Source: Pseudonocardia ammonioxydans
GTDB taxonomy: Bacteria; Actinomycetota; Actinomycetes; Mycobacteriales; Pseudonocardiaceae
Reading direction: 5' to 3'
Assembly: GCF_900115005.1 (NCBI RefSeq)
Contig: NZ_FOUY01000025.1
Location: 42,424-106,423 of the forward strand
DNA length: 64,000 bases
Shown here piece by piece: positions 32,185 through 39,616 of the stretch. The first letter of the stretch is position 1; the number at the start of each line of letters is the position of its first letter. The position numbers and the translations under genes are program-made. The notes beneath the pieces are model-generated. The model was not told where the DNA came from. It worked only from the letters and a program-made list of their open reading frames with translations, and did not search any database.

Positions 32185-32964
32185 ATGGCACTCGATCTCC
32201 ACCACGTCGTCGACGGCCCCGCGGATCCGGGTACGGACGCGCCGACCCTGCTGTTCGGGCCGTCGCTCGGCACCGACCTGCACCTGTTCGACCCCCAGGT
32301 GGCCGCGCTCGCCGACCGGTACCGGTGCGTGCGGTTCGACCTGCCGGGCCACGGCTCCTCGCCGGACGCCTCCGGGGACCTCACGATCGAGGACCTGGCC
32401 CGCGGGGCGCTGGCCGCCGCGGACGCCGCCGGGGTGAGCGAGTTCCACTACGTCGGTGTCTCGATCGGCGGGGCGATCGGGCAGTGGCTGGGTGCGCACG
32501 GCGGCGACCGGGTGCGCAGCATCGCGTTGCTGGCGACGGCGGCACGGTTCCCGAACCCGGAGGCGTGGCCGCAGCGTGCGGCGACCGTGCGCGAGCAGGG
32601 CACCGAAGCGATGGTCGCCTCCCGGCCGGGCACCTGGTACGTCGAGGACTGGGCCCGGCGCAACCCCGAGGCGGAGCGGCGGCTGCTGGACATGCTGCGC
32701 GCCGCGAAGCCGGAGGGCTACGCGGCCTGCACCAGCGCGGTCGGTGCCTTCGACATCCGGGCCGAGCTGGCGTCGATCTCGGTGCCCGCGCTCGTGGTGG
32801 CGGGCGCCGACGACCCCGCCACGCCGCCCGCGGTGGTCCGCGAGATCGCGACCGGCATCGCCGGCGCCCGCTACGCCGAGATCGCCGACGCCGCGCACCT
32901 GCTCAGCTACGAGCGCCCGGACGAGGTGAACGCCCTGATCGAGGAGCACCTTCGGTGCCTGTGA
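32185..32964 (+). CDS. Alpha/beta hydrolase, enol-lactonase (PcaD)-like
   Basis: This 259-residue alpha/beta hydrolase resembles 3-oxoadipate enol-lactonases: LLFGPSLGTDLHLFDPQVAAL, FDLPGHGSSP, the nucleophile elbow GVSIGGAIGQW, then the acid region VAGADDPATPP and the His in ADAAHLLSYE. No other protocatechuate-pathway genes are nearby, so the true substrate is uncertain. ATG 32185 is chosen because GGAGG lies nine bases upstream; ATG 32176 touches that site. Its stop codon lies inside a 48-nt palindrome. Confidence 0.84.
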   Translation: MALDLHHVVDGPADPGTDAPTLLFGPSLGTDLHLFDPQVAALADRYRCVRFDLPGHGSSPDASGDLTIEDLARGALAAADAAGVSEFHYVGVSIGGAIGQWLGAHGGDRVRSIALLATAARFPNPEAWPQRAATVREQGTEAMVASRPGTWYVEDWARRNPEAERRLLDMLRAAKPEGYAACTSAVGAFDIRAELASISVPALVVAGADDPATPPAVVREIATGIAGARYAEIADAAHLLSYERPDEVNALIEEHLRCL

Positions 32965-33004
32965 GTGGTTTTCGCGGTCAGGACCGCGAAAACCACTCAC
33001 AGGC
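32957..33004. terminator. 48-nt perfect palindrome containing both stop codons of convergent genes
   Basis: GCCTGTGAGTGG with TTTTCGCGGTC forms one 23-nt arm; the other arm is its exact complement, with an AG loop. The hydrolase stop (TGA, 32962-32964) and the CGNR gene stop (32997-32999, minus strand) are symmetrical inside the arms, so both genes end CTG TGA. The hairpin most likely terminates transcription from both sides. Confidence 0.85.
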
Positions 33005-33566
33005 GCCGTCGCGCGCGGTAGGCGGCGACGTGCGCCCGGTTCGCGCAGTTGCCGGTGTCGCAGAAGCGCTTGGAGCGGTTGCGGGACAGGTCGACGAGCA
33101 CGGCGTCGCAGTCCTCGCCCGCGCACCGTCGTAGCCGGGACAGGTCGTCGCCGCGGACCAGGTCGGCGACGGCCATCGCCACCTCCGCGCCGATCCGGTG
33201 CGCGAGCGGGGCGTTGCGCGGTGTGACGTGCAGGTGCCAGTCCCAGCCGTCGTGGCGGGCCAGGTGCGGACGGGCGTCGGTCTCCTCGAGCAGGTCGTTC
33301 ACCAGCTCGACCGTCCGGTCCCGGTCCGGCTCGTCGTCACCGCGGGGCCACAGTGCCGCGACCCGGCTCCGCAGCTCCCGCACCGACGCGCGCTCGGCCG
33401 GGGAGCGCTCCCGGTCGCCGGTGTAGACCTGGCCGTCCAGCCAGGCGTCGAAGGCGTCCTGGTCGTCCAGGACGTCGTGCTCGTCGGTCGCCGTGTTCAC
33501 CAGCGACGCGGCCGCGGCGAGGGCAGCCTGTGTGTCATGGGCGAATTCCATGTTGACCCCTGACAT
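32997..33566 (-). CDS. CGNR zinc-finger / ABATE-domain regulator
   Basis: This 189-residue protein has an N-terminal ABATE-type helical region (DTQAALAAAASLVNT, then LVNDLLEETDARPHL) and a C-terminal zinc finger (CAGEDCDAVLVDLSRNRSKR followed by FCDTGNCANRAHVAAYRAR). The signature reads CANR where the family name-giving motif is CGNR. Such proteins are predicted stress-related transcription factors. ATG 33566 (AGGAA upstream) gives 189 residues; ATG 33551 with AGGGG is an alternative and would leave the intergenic dyad free. It is divergent from an EamA transporter. Confidence 0.84.
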   Translation of the reverse strand: MSGVNMEFAHDTQAALAAAASLVNTATDEHDVLDDQDAFDAWLDGQVYTGDRERSPAERASVRELRSRVAALWPRGDDEPDRDRTVELVNDLLEETDARPHLARHDGWDWHLHVTPRNAPLAHRIGAEVAMAVADLVRGDDLSRLRRCAGEDCDAVLVDLSRNRSKRFCDTGNCANRAHVAAYRARRRL

Positions 33567-33586
33567 CGTCGGTTCCTAGTGTCAGG
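33553..33586 (+). promoter_or_regulatory. Predicted promoter and dyad operator for the EamA gene
   Basis: TTGACC (33553-33558) and TAGTGT (33577-33582) are spaced 18 bp, as for a sigma-70-type promoter with a start close to the ATG at 33592. Over it lies the inverted repeat CCTGACA-N14-TGTCAGG (33559-33586), a likely operator, perhaps for the divergent CGNR protein. Confidence 0.45.
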
Positions 33587-33591
33587 AGTCT

Positions 33592-34554
33592 ATGAGTGCT
33601 TCGGTCGTGACACGACGGGACCGGACGGTCCACGGGCTCGCGTGGGCGCTGGTCTCCGCGGCCGGCTACGGGTTCTCCGGCCCGCTCGGCACGGCGTTCC
33701 TGAAGGCGGGCTGGTCGCCCGGCCTCACCACGTTGATGCGCATCGCCGGGGCCGCGGTGCTGCTCCTGCCGGTAGCGGTGATCATGCTGCGCCGCCACCC
33801 GCTCACCGGGCCCGGCGCGCGCCAGGTCCTGCTCTACGGCGTGGCCGCGGTCGCGGGCGTGCAGCTGTGCTTCTACCAGGCGCTGCAGCACCTCACGGTC
33901 GGGGTGGCGCTGCTGCTGGAGTTCCTCGCCCCGGTCCTGCTGGTCGGCTGGACCTGGGCGCGGACCCGGCGCACCCCGGCCGCGATCGTCCTGATCGGCT
34001 GCCTGGTGTCGCTGGCCGGCCTGGTGCTCGTCGTCGACCCGTTCGGCCCGCAACGGGTCGACGTCGCCGGTGTGCTGTGGGGGCTGGCCTCGGCGGTCTG
34101 CGTCTGCGTGTACTTCGGGCTGCCGGGTGGCGGCGACGAGGGCCGCGTCCCGCCGATGCTGATGATCTCCGGTGCGATGGTGGTCGGGGCGGTCGTGCTG
34201 ACCGTGACCGGACTGACCGGGATCACCCCCTGGGAGGTGGGCGCCCCGACCGGCGCGCTCGCCGGTGTGGAGATCGACTGGCTGCTGCTGGCCGCGATGA
34301 TGGTCGTGCTCGCCACCGTGCTGCCCTACGTCACCGGGATCATCGGCATCCGGCTGCTCGACACCCGTGTCGCCTCGTTCGTCGGACTCTCCGAGGTGAT
34401 GTTCGGCGTGCTCGCGGCGTGGCTGCTGGTGTCCCAGGCGCCGACGCCCGTCCAGTTCCTCGGCGGGGCGCTGATCCTCGGCGGGATCGTGCTGATCCGG
34501 CGGGCGGAGAACCGCGCCCCCGTCGCCCCCGCCGAGCCCGCCGTCGACGGCTGA
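33592..34554 (+). CDS. EamA/RhtA-type DMT family transporter
   Basis: This 320-residue protein has ten hydrophobic segments arranged as two EamA repeats. Family features include GYGFSGPLGTAFLKAG at the start, LTVGVALLLEFLAPVLL near residues 100-116, and VASFVGLSEVMFGVLAAWLL in the second repeat. RhtA/EamA proteins export amino acids and related metabolites; the substrate is unknown. ATG 33592 is five bases after AGGAG. Divergent pairing with a zinc-finger regulator suggests local control. Confidence 0.87.
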   Translation: MSASVVTRRDRTVHGLAWALVSAAGYGFSGPLGTAFLKAGWSPGLTTLMRIAGAAVLLLPVAVIMLRRHPLTGPGARQVLLYGVAAVAGVQLCFYQALQHLTVGVALLLEFLAPVLLVGWTWARTRRTPAAIVLIGCLVSLAGLVLVVDPFGPQRVDVAGVLWGLASAVCVCVYFGLPGGGDEGRVPPMLMISGAMVVGAVVLTVTGLTGITPWEVGAPTGALAGVEIDWLLLAAMMVVLATVLPYVTGIIGIRLLDTRVASFVGLSEVMFGVLAAWLLVSQAPTPVQFLGGALILGGIVLIRRAENRAPVAPAEPAVDG

Positions 34555-34566
34555 TCCGGACGTCGT

Positions 34567-34794
34567 TCAGGCCTGCAGGGCCGCCCGGTCGAACTCGCCG
34601 TCGCGGACCCCGGCGACGAAGGCGTCCCACTCGGCGGCGGTGAATCGCAGCACCGGGCTGTCGGGGAGCCGGCTGGAGCGGACCAGGATCTCGTCCTGGT
34701 CGACACCGACGGCGACGCAGCCGCCGTGGTGGCAGTAGGAGCTGATCCGGAAGTCGATGCCGCTGTCCTGTGCCGCGGCCGGCGGGGGAGTCAC
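34567..34794 (-). CDS. DUF397 protein
   Basis: This 75-residue protein carries the DUF397 pattern: FRISSYCHHGGCVAVG, then RSSRLPDSPVLRFTAAEWDAFVAGV. DUF397 proteins are partners of XRE/DUF5753 regulators in actinomycetes, where the pair influences development and may behave as a toxin-antitoxin-like module. The XRE gene lies 133 bp upstream on the same strand. Confidence 0.9.
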   Translation of the reverse strand: MTPPPAAAQDSGIDFRISSYCHHGGCVAVGVDQDEILVRSSRLPDSPVLRFTAAEWDAFVAGVRDGEFDRAALQA

Positions 34795-34927
34795 AGCCGG
34801 GGAACGTAGGGCGCCGGAGCGGGTCCGACCAGCATGGACGGCCGGTCGGCGACGACCGAACGCCTGACGCAGCCGACGGTGCGCCGAGTGGTCGATGACC
34901 GCCGGGGCGCGTGACCCGTTCCGGTGA

Positions 34928-35788
34928 TCAGGTGCGCTGGAGCACGTCCTCGATCAGCTGCCGGGACTCGTCGGGATCGAGGGCCTTGGCGGCCACGTCG
35001 TCCCACACCGCGCGGTAGCGGTGCACCTCGGCCGGAGTGTCGAAGTAGGTGTCGACGCCGGTGCTCTCGACGTTCACGACCGGCCAGTCCTGGTCCGACC
35101 GTGGCTCGAAGATCGCGAACGTGCTCGTGGCGCTGGTGTAGCCGGCCGAGAACGGCAGGATGCGGAGCACGACGTTCGACCGGTGCGACCGCTCCACGAG
35201 CTCGCGCAGCTGGGCCCGCATCGTCTCCGCGCTGCCGGGGGACCGGTGCAGCGCCGACTCGTCGAGGATGGCGTGGAGCTCCATCGGTGCCTCGTCGGAG
35301 CGGTCGGGGGCGACGACGCGCTGGCGCCCCATCCGGATGTCGGCGAGCGTGGTGAGCTCGTCGTCGGTGATGTCGGGGATGGCACCGCGCAGGACGTCCC
35401 GGGCGTACTGCCCGGTCTGGAGCAGGCCACTGATCGGTGTGCTGTAGATCAGCACGGCCCGGGCCTCGGACTCGAGGGAGATGTAGAGATCGAGATCGGC
35501 CGTCACCCGGACCGAGAACGGCTGCCACCAGCCCGGCGACTTCGCCTCGTTGGCCCAGTTCAGAACCTGGTCGCGGGTCTCGGGGGCGGCGTCGTAGATC
35601 TCGAGCAGGTCGCGGACGTCGCGGAACTTCGGTTCGACGTGCCCGGTCTCGATCCGGCTCAGCTTCGAAGCGGACACCTCGAGCAGCTTCGCGACGTCCG
35701 TCAGCTGCTTGCCCCGCCCGACGCGCAGCTGTTTGAGGACGTGGCCGAGGCGTCGCCGGATGACGACGGGGCCGTGTGTGACGGTCAT
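34928..35788 (-). CDS. XRE-family regulator with DUF5753 domain
   Basis: This 286-residue protein has an N-terminal helix-turn-helix (RRRLGHVLKQLRVGRGKQLT, then VSASKLSRIETGHVEPK; residues ~12-60) and a C-terminal DUF5753 domain (LDLYISLESEARAVLIYSTP, GLLQTGQYAR). It is the usual partner of DUF397 proteins. ATG 35788 follows GGAGG at six bases. A long inverted repeat with TGCA ends lies 67-110 bp upstream and may be its operator. Confidence 0.9.
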   Translation of the reverse strand: MTVTHGPVVIRRRLGHVLKQLRVGRGKQLTDVAKLLEVSASKLSRIETGHVEPKFRDVRDLLEIYDAAPETRDQVLNWANEAKSPGWWQPFSVRVTADLDLYISLESEARAVLIYSTPISGLLQTGQYARDVLRGAIPDITDDELTTLADIRMGRQRVVAPDRSDEAPMELHAILDESALHRSPGSAETMRAQLRELVERSHRSNVVLRILPFSAGYTSATSTFAIFEPRSDQDWPVVNVESTGVDTYFDTPAEVHRYRAVWDDVAAKALDPDESRQLIEDVLQRT

Positions 35789-35854
35789 GAGCCCTCCTCG
35801 AGAGCGCGAGAGCGCCGGTCTCTCCGCCGCGAGCCTACTCACTGCCCGGGGCGC

Positions 35855-35897
35855 TGCAATTTCGTTCGGCTGCACATTGCACGGAAACGAAATTGCA
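35855..35897. promoter_or_regulatory. 12-bp inverted repeat upstream of the XRE gene
   Basis: TGCAATTTCGTT (35855-35866) and AACGAAATTGCA (35886-35897) are exact complements 19 bp apart, with further TGCA copies in the centre. AT-rich symmetry of this kind is unusual in this GC-rich DNA. It lies between the XRE gene and a divergent pair of tiny ORFs, so it may control both. Confidence 0.6.
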
Positions 35898-35983
35898 TCG
35901 GGCCTGGTGCAGGCGCGCGTGCAGCCCGCATACTCGGCTCCCGGATCCTGAACGGCGGTCATCACCGCTGAAGGGGGTGCGCC

Positions 35984-36061
35984 ATGCACGACCATGACGG
36001 CACCACGGTCCGTATCGAGGCCCACGCTGCGGCGTCCGGTGGCCGGCGGTGGGTCCGATGA
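35984..36061 (+). CDS. Tiny 25-residue ORF coupled to a membrane peptide gene
   Basis: ATG 35984 has a strong AAGGGGG site. The 25-residue peptide begins MHDHDGTTVRIEAH and ends Arg-rich. Its stop overlaps the next start as ATGA (36058-36061). No family is recognised. It could be a coupling leader or a small effector associated with the DUF397/XRE locus. Confidence 0.5.
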   Translation: MHDHDGTTVRIEAHAAASGGRRWVR

Positions 36062-36258
36062 CCGCCCTGCTGGTCGCGGCCGGCGGGATCGTCCTGCTCC
36101 TCGGGTTCGCCGTGCTCATCGGGGTCTCGATGGACACCGAGGCGCAGCGCCGGGTGTGGAAGCAGGTCGCCCGGGAACGCCGCGCGTTCCGGGAGGAGCG
36201 CCTGCGCGCCGTGTCCGAGCCGGCCGCGCGCTGCGCCGACTGCCCGCGGCGACGCTGA
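36058..36258 (+). CDS. Small single-pass membrane protein with CxxC tail
   Basis: This 66-residue protein has one membrane helix (TALLVAAGGIVLLLGFAVLI), a basic helical cytoplasmic segment (RRVWKQVARERRAFREERLR) and a CADC motif five residues from the end. Function is unknown. Its ATG overlaps the stop of the 25-residue ORF; GTG 36049 is an in-frame alternative. A hairpin follows. Confidence 0.6.
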   Translation: MTALLVAAGGIVLLLGFAVLIGVSMDTEAQRRVWKQVARERRAFREERLRAVSEPAARCADCPRRR

Positions 36259-36281
36259 CGGCGGGCGCGTCCCGCAGACGA

Positions 36282-36313
36282 ACGGCGCGCCTCCCGTGCG
36301 GGAGACGCGCCGT
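36282..36313. terminator. Bidirectional hairpin between small membrane gene and DsbA-like gene
   Basis: ACGGCGCGCCTCCCG pairs with CGGGAGACGCGCCGT with one mismatch and a TG loop. It lies between two convergent genes and probably ends both transcripts. Confidence 0.7.
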
Positions 36314-36338
36314 CCGGTCGGGTCGGCGTGGTCGCGGG

Positions 36339-37025
36339 TCAGCCGGCCAGCGCCTGCCGGATTCCGTCCGGCGTGGGGTTGTCGACCTTCTGCCCGTTTA
36401 CGAGGACGGTCGGGGTGCTCTGCACGCCCGCCTCGAAGGCCTGCTCGGTGACGCCCTGCGCCCAGGGCTCGAAGCGCTTGTCCTCGATGCACTGACCGAC
36501 CTCGGGTCCGGCACCGGCCTGCTGGGCGAGCTGGGCGAGCTGGTCGTTCGGCAGGCCCGGGCCACCCTCGGGCGGCTGGTTCTCGTAGAGCAGCTTCTCG
36601 AACTGGGGGAACACCCCGGCGTCGGCGGCGCAGCCTGCTGCCGCAGCAGAGCGGGACGAGTACTGGTCGGTCGAGGCCCGGTCCAGGATCGCGATCGGGT
36701 GGTAGGTGACCTCGGCCTGCCCGGTGTCGCGCAGTTCCTCGAGCGTCGACCCGGACAGTGCCTCGAACTGCTTGCACATCGGGCACTGGAAGTCGAGGTA
36801 GACGCTGATCTTGTTCGGTGCCGCGGAGTTCCCGGTCGGCACGCCCTGGGCGGTCGCGTTCGCCGGGACCACGACCTCGCGAGGCGCGTTGTTCCAGTAC
36901 ACGCCGACGCCGACGAGAGCGGCGAAGGCGACGACGACGATGAGGCCGATCACCGTCGCCTGGGAGGGCCCCCGCTTGGAGGTCAGCGGGTTCTTCGTCG
37001 GCGCCTTCCTCTTACCGGCCATCAT
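36339..37025 (-). CDS. Membrane-anchored DsbA-like thiol oxidoreductase
   Basis: This 228-residue protein has a basic N-terminus, one membrane anchor (VIGLIVVVAFAALVGVGVYW, residues ~25-44) and an external thioredoxin-fold domain with active site CPMC (FQCPMCKQFEAL) and cis-Pro segment STPTVLVNG. It resembles actinobacterial DsbA/DSBA-type oxidases that form disulfides in exported proteins. ATG 37025 follows GAGGAGG. It is divergent from the copper ATPase gene 119 bp away. Confidence 0.88.
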   Translation of the reverse strand: MMAGKRKAPTKNPLTSKRGPSQATVIGLIVVVAFAALVGVGVYWNNAPREVVVPANATAQGVPTGNSAAPNKISVYLDFQCPMCKQFEALSGSTLEELRDTGQAEVTYHPIAILDRASTDQYSSRSAAAAGCAADAGVFPQFEKLLYENQPPEGGPGLPNDQLAQLAQQAGAGPEVGQCIEDKRFEPWAQGVTEQAFEAGVQSTPTVLVNGQKVDNPTPDGIRQALAG

Positions 37026-37143
37026 CGGTCCTCCTCGCGGTGGTCGTCACGCCTCTGTTGTACTGGGCCCTTGCCTTCGACGGCCGCTCGGGGTATCCGA
37101 GGCCCGTGCGGCGAGGTTTGACGTCGTGTAGAACCATGGAGGC

Positions 37144-39543
37144 GTGAGCATCGACAGCGCCGCGGACCGGGTCGGTACGGAGACGGACGTCCGTACGGTC
37201 GAGCTGCGCATCGACGGGATGACCTGCGCCGCCTGCGTCGGCCGCGTGGAGCGCAAGCTCGGCAAGCTCGACGGGGTCCGGGCGACCGTGAACCTCGCCA
37301 CGGAGCGCGCGGTCGTGGAGTACCCGGGCGAGACCCCGGTCACCACGCTGGTCGAGACGGTGCGCAAGGCCGGCTACGGCGCGACCGAGGTGCGCGCGCA
37401 CGCCGACACGGGGGACGCGGCGACCGAGGACGACACCGCGCTGAGGCGGCTGCGCCGGCGGATGGCGGTCGCGCTGGTGCTGTTCATCCCGCTCGCCGAC
37501 CTCTCGCTGGCGATGTCGCTGGTCCCGACGCTGCGCTTCCCCGGGTGGCAGTGGGTGGTCGTCGCGCTCGCGCTGCCGGTCGTGGTGTGGGCGGCGTGGC
37601 CGTTCCACCGCACCGCCTTCGTCAACCTGCGCCACGGCAGCACCTCGATGGACACGCTCGTCTCGCTCGGGGTGATCTCGGCGTCGGCGTGGTCGCTGGG
37701 GGAGATGGCCTTCCTGGACACCCGGGCGACGCTGACCGGCTGGGAGGCCGTGCTGCACCCGTCCGGGCCGCTCTACCTGGAGGTGGCGGCGGGGGTCACC
37801 ACGTTCGTGCTGGCCGGGCGCTACTTCGAGGCCCGGGCCCGGCGCACCGCGGGGCGGGTGATGCGCTCGCTCGCCGCGCTGGAGACCGACGAGGTCACCG
37901 TTCTCGTCGACGGGACGGAGAAGCGCGTCCCGGTGGGACGGCTGCGGGTCGGCGACCGCTTCCTGGCCCGGCCCGGCGAGCGGATCGCCGCCGACGGCGT
38001 CGTCGAGACCGGGCGCGCCGCGGTCGACACCAGTGCGATGACCGGCGAACCGGTTCCGGTCGAGGTCGGGCCGGGGGAGGCGGTCACCGGCGGCACCATC
38101 CCGTCCGGCGGGCGCCTGGTCGTGGTCGCCGAGCAGGTCGGCGCGGACACCCGGCTGGCCCGGATGATCGCCGCCGTCGAGCGGGCGCAGACCGAGAAGT
38201 CCGCCACCCAGCGCCTGGTCGACCGGGTGTCGTCGGTGTTCGTGCCGATCGTGCTGGTCCTGGCCGTGCTCACCCTGCTCGGCTGGCTGCTCGCCGGGGC
38301 CGGGTGGACCGGCGCGCTCGGGCCGGCGATCGCCGTGGTGATCATCGCCTGCCCGTGCGCGCTGGGCCTCGCGACGCCGACGGCACTGATGGTCGCCACC
38401 GGCCGCGGGGCCGAGCTGGGCATCTTCGTGAAGGGCTACCGGGCACTGGAGACGACCCGGGCCGCCGACACCGTCGTGCTCGACAAGACCGGCACCCTGA
38501 CGACCGGGCGGATGACCGTCGCCGACGTCGCGGTCGCCGACGACGCCGACCCGGACGTGCTGCTGGCCCGCGCCGCGGCCGTCGAGTCCGGCTCCGAGCA
38601 CGCCATCGCCGAGGCGATCCGCGCGCACGCCCGCGAGGCCGGCCTGAGCGTCCCTCCGGTCGAGGACTTCGTGGCCCTGCCCGGCCTCGGCGCGCGCGGC
38701 ACCGTCGACGGCACCGAGGTCACGGTCGGCCGCCCGCCCGAGGAGACCGGTCCGCTCGCCGAGCGGATCGCCGGGTGGGAGGCGGCCGGGCACACGGTGA
38801 TCGCGGTGCACACGCGCCGGGCGGGCCACGACACAGCGGGCCACGACACAGCGGGCCACGACACAGCGGGCCACGACACAGCGGAGCCGGGGACCCTGGC
38901 CGGGGTCGTCGCGCTCTCCGACCCGGTCAAGGAGTCCGCGCCGGTCGCGGTCGCCGAGCTGGTCGCGATGGGTCTGCGACCGGTGCTGCTCACCGGCGAC
39001 CGGCCCGCCGCCGCGCAGGCGGTCGCCCGGGCCTGCGGGATCACCGACGTCGTGGCCGGGGCGATGCCCGACGGCAAGGTCGACCACGTGCGGTCCCTGC
39101 AGGAGCAGGGCCGCACCGTCGCGATGGTCGGGGACGGGGTGAACGACGCGGCCGCCCTGGCCGCCGCCGACCTGGGCATCGCGGTCGGATCGGGTACGGA
39201 TGTGGCGCTGGAGGCGGCCGACGTCGTCCTGGTGCGCGACGACCTGCGGGTGCTCCCGGCCACGGTCGAGCTGGCCCGGGCCACGATGAGCACCATCCGC
39301 GGCAACCTCTGGTGGGCGTTCGGCTACAACACCGCGGCGATCCCGGTCGCGATGGCCGGGTTGCTCAACCCGCTGCTGGCGGGTGCGGCGATGGCGGTGT
39401 CGTCGTTCCTGGTCGTCACGAACAGCCTGCGCCTGCGCCGGGCCGCGAGCTGGGCGGACGGTGCGCTCGGTGCGGTCCGCGGCACCGAGCGCGACGAGGA
39501 GGAGCAGTACGTCCCGGCCGGGCCCGGCCCGGAGCGTCCCTGA
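37144..39543 (+). CDS. Copper-translocating P-type ATPase (CopA-like)
   Basis: This 799-residue P1B-ATPase has one N-terminal heavy-metal domain with GMTCAAC, eight membrane helices, the CPC metal site (IIACPCALGLATPTA), phosphorylation motif DKTGTLTTG, SEHAIAEAI in the nucleotide domain, TGDRPAAA and GDGVNDAAAL. CPC marks Cu(I) or Ag(I) exporters. An exact 15-bp unit repeated four times (38821-38880) adds four AGHDT pentapeptides at residues 560-579 in the nucleotide-binding domain. GTG 37144 is almost touching a GGAGG, so the start is not certain. A hairpin follows. Confidence 0.92.
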   Translation: MSIDSAADRVGTETDVRTVELRIDGMTCAACVGRVERKLGKLDGVRATVNLATERAVVEYPGETPVTTLVETVRKAGYGATEVRAHADTGDAATEDDTALRRLRRRMAVALVLFIPLADLSLAMSLVPTLRFPGWQWVVVALALPVVVWAAWPFHRTAFVNLRHGSTSMDTLVSLGVISASAWSLGEMAFLDTRATLTGWEAVLHPSGPLYLEVAAGVTTFVLAGRYFEARARRTAGRVMRSLAALETDEVTVLVDGTEKRVPVGRLRVGDRFLARPGERIAADGVVETGRAAVDTSAMTGEPVPVEVGPGEAVTGGTIPSGGRLVVVAEQVGADTRLARMIAAVERAQTEKSATQRLVDRVSSVFVPIVLVLAVLTLLGWLLAGAGWTGALGPAIAVVIIACPCALGLATPTALMVATGRGAELGIFVKGYRALETTRAADTVVLDKTGTLTTGRMTVADVAVADDADPDVLLARAAAVESGSEHAIAEAIRAHAREAGLSVPPVEDFVALPGLGARGTVDGTEVTVGRPPEETGPLAERIAGWEAAGHTVIAVHTRRAGHDTAGHDTAGHDTAGHDTAEPGTLAGVVALSDPVKESAPVAVAELVAMGLRPVLLTGDRPAAAQAVARACGITDVVAGAMPDGKVDHVRSLQEQGRTVAMVGDGVNDAAALAAADLGIAVGSGTDVALEAADVVLVRDDLRVLPATVELARATMSTIRGNLWWAFGYNTAAIPVAMAGLLNPLLAGAAMAVSSFLVVTNSLRLRRAASWADGALGAVRGTERDEEEQYVPAGPGPERP
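38821..38880 (+). repeat. Perfect 15-bp tandem repeat x4 inside copA
   Basis: Four identical GCGGGCCACGACACA units in a row encode four AGHDT repeats in frame. Perfect identity suggests recent slippage or expansion. Confidence 0.95.
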
Positions 39544-39571
39544 CCCGTTCTCCCTACATTTGTGGATCCGG

Positions 39572-39595
39572 ACGGCCCTGGTGCAACAGGGCCGT
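39572..39595 (+). terminator. Hairpin after copA
   Basis: ACGGCCCTG and CAGGGCCGT form a perfect 9-bp stem with a 6-nt loop, 29 bp after the copA stop and 22 bp before the next start. Confidence 0.65.
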
Positions 39596-39616
39596 TCGGT
39601 CGAGCGAGACGGGGGC

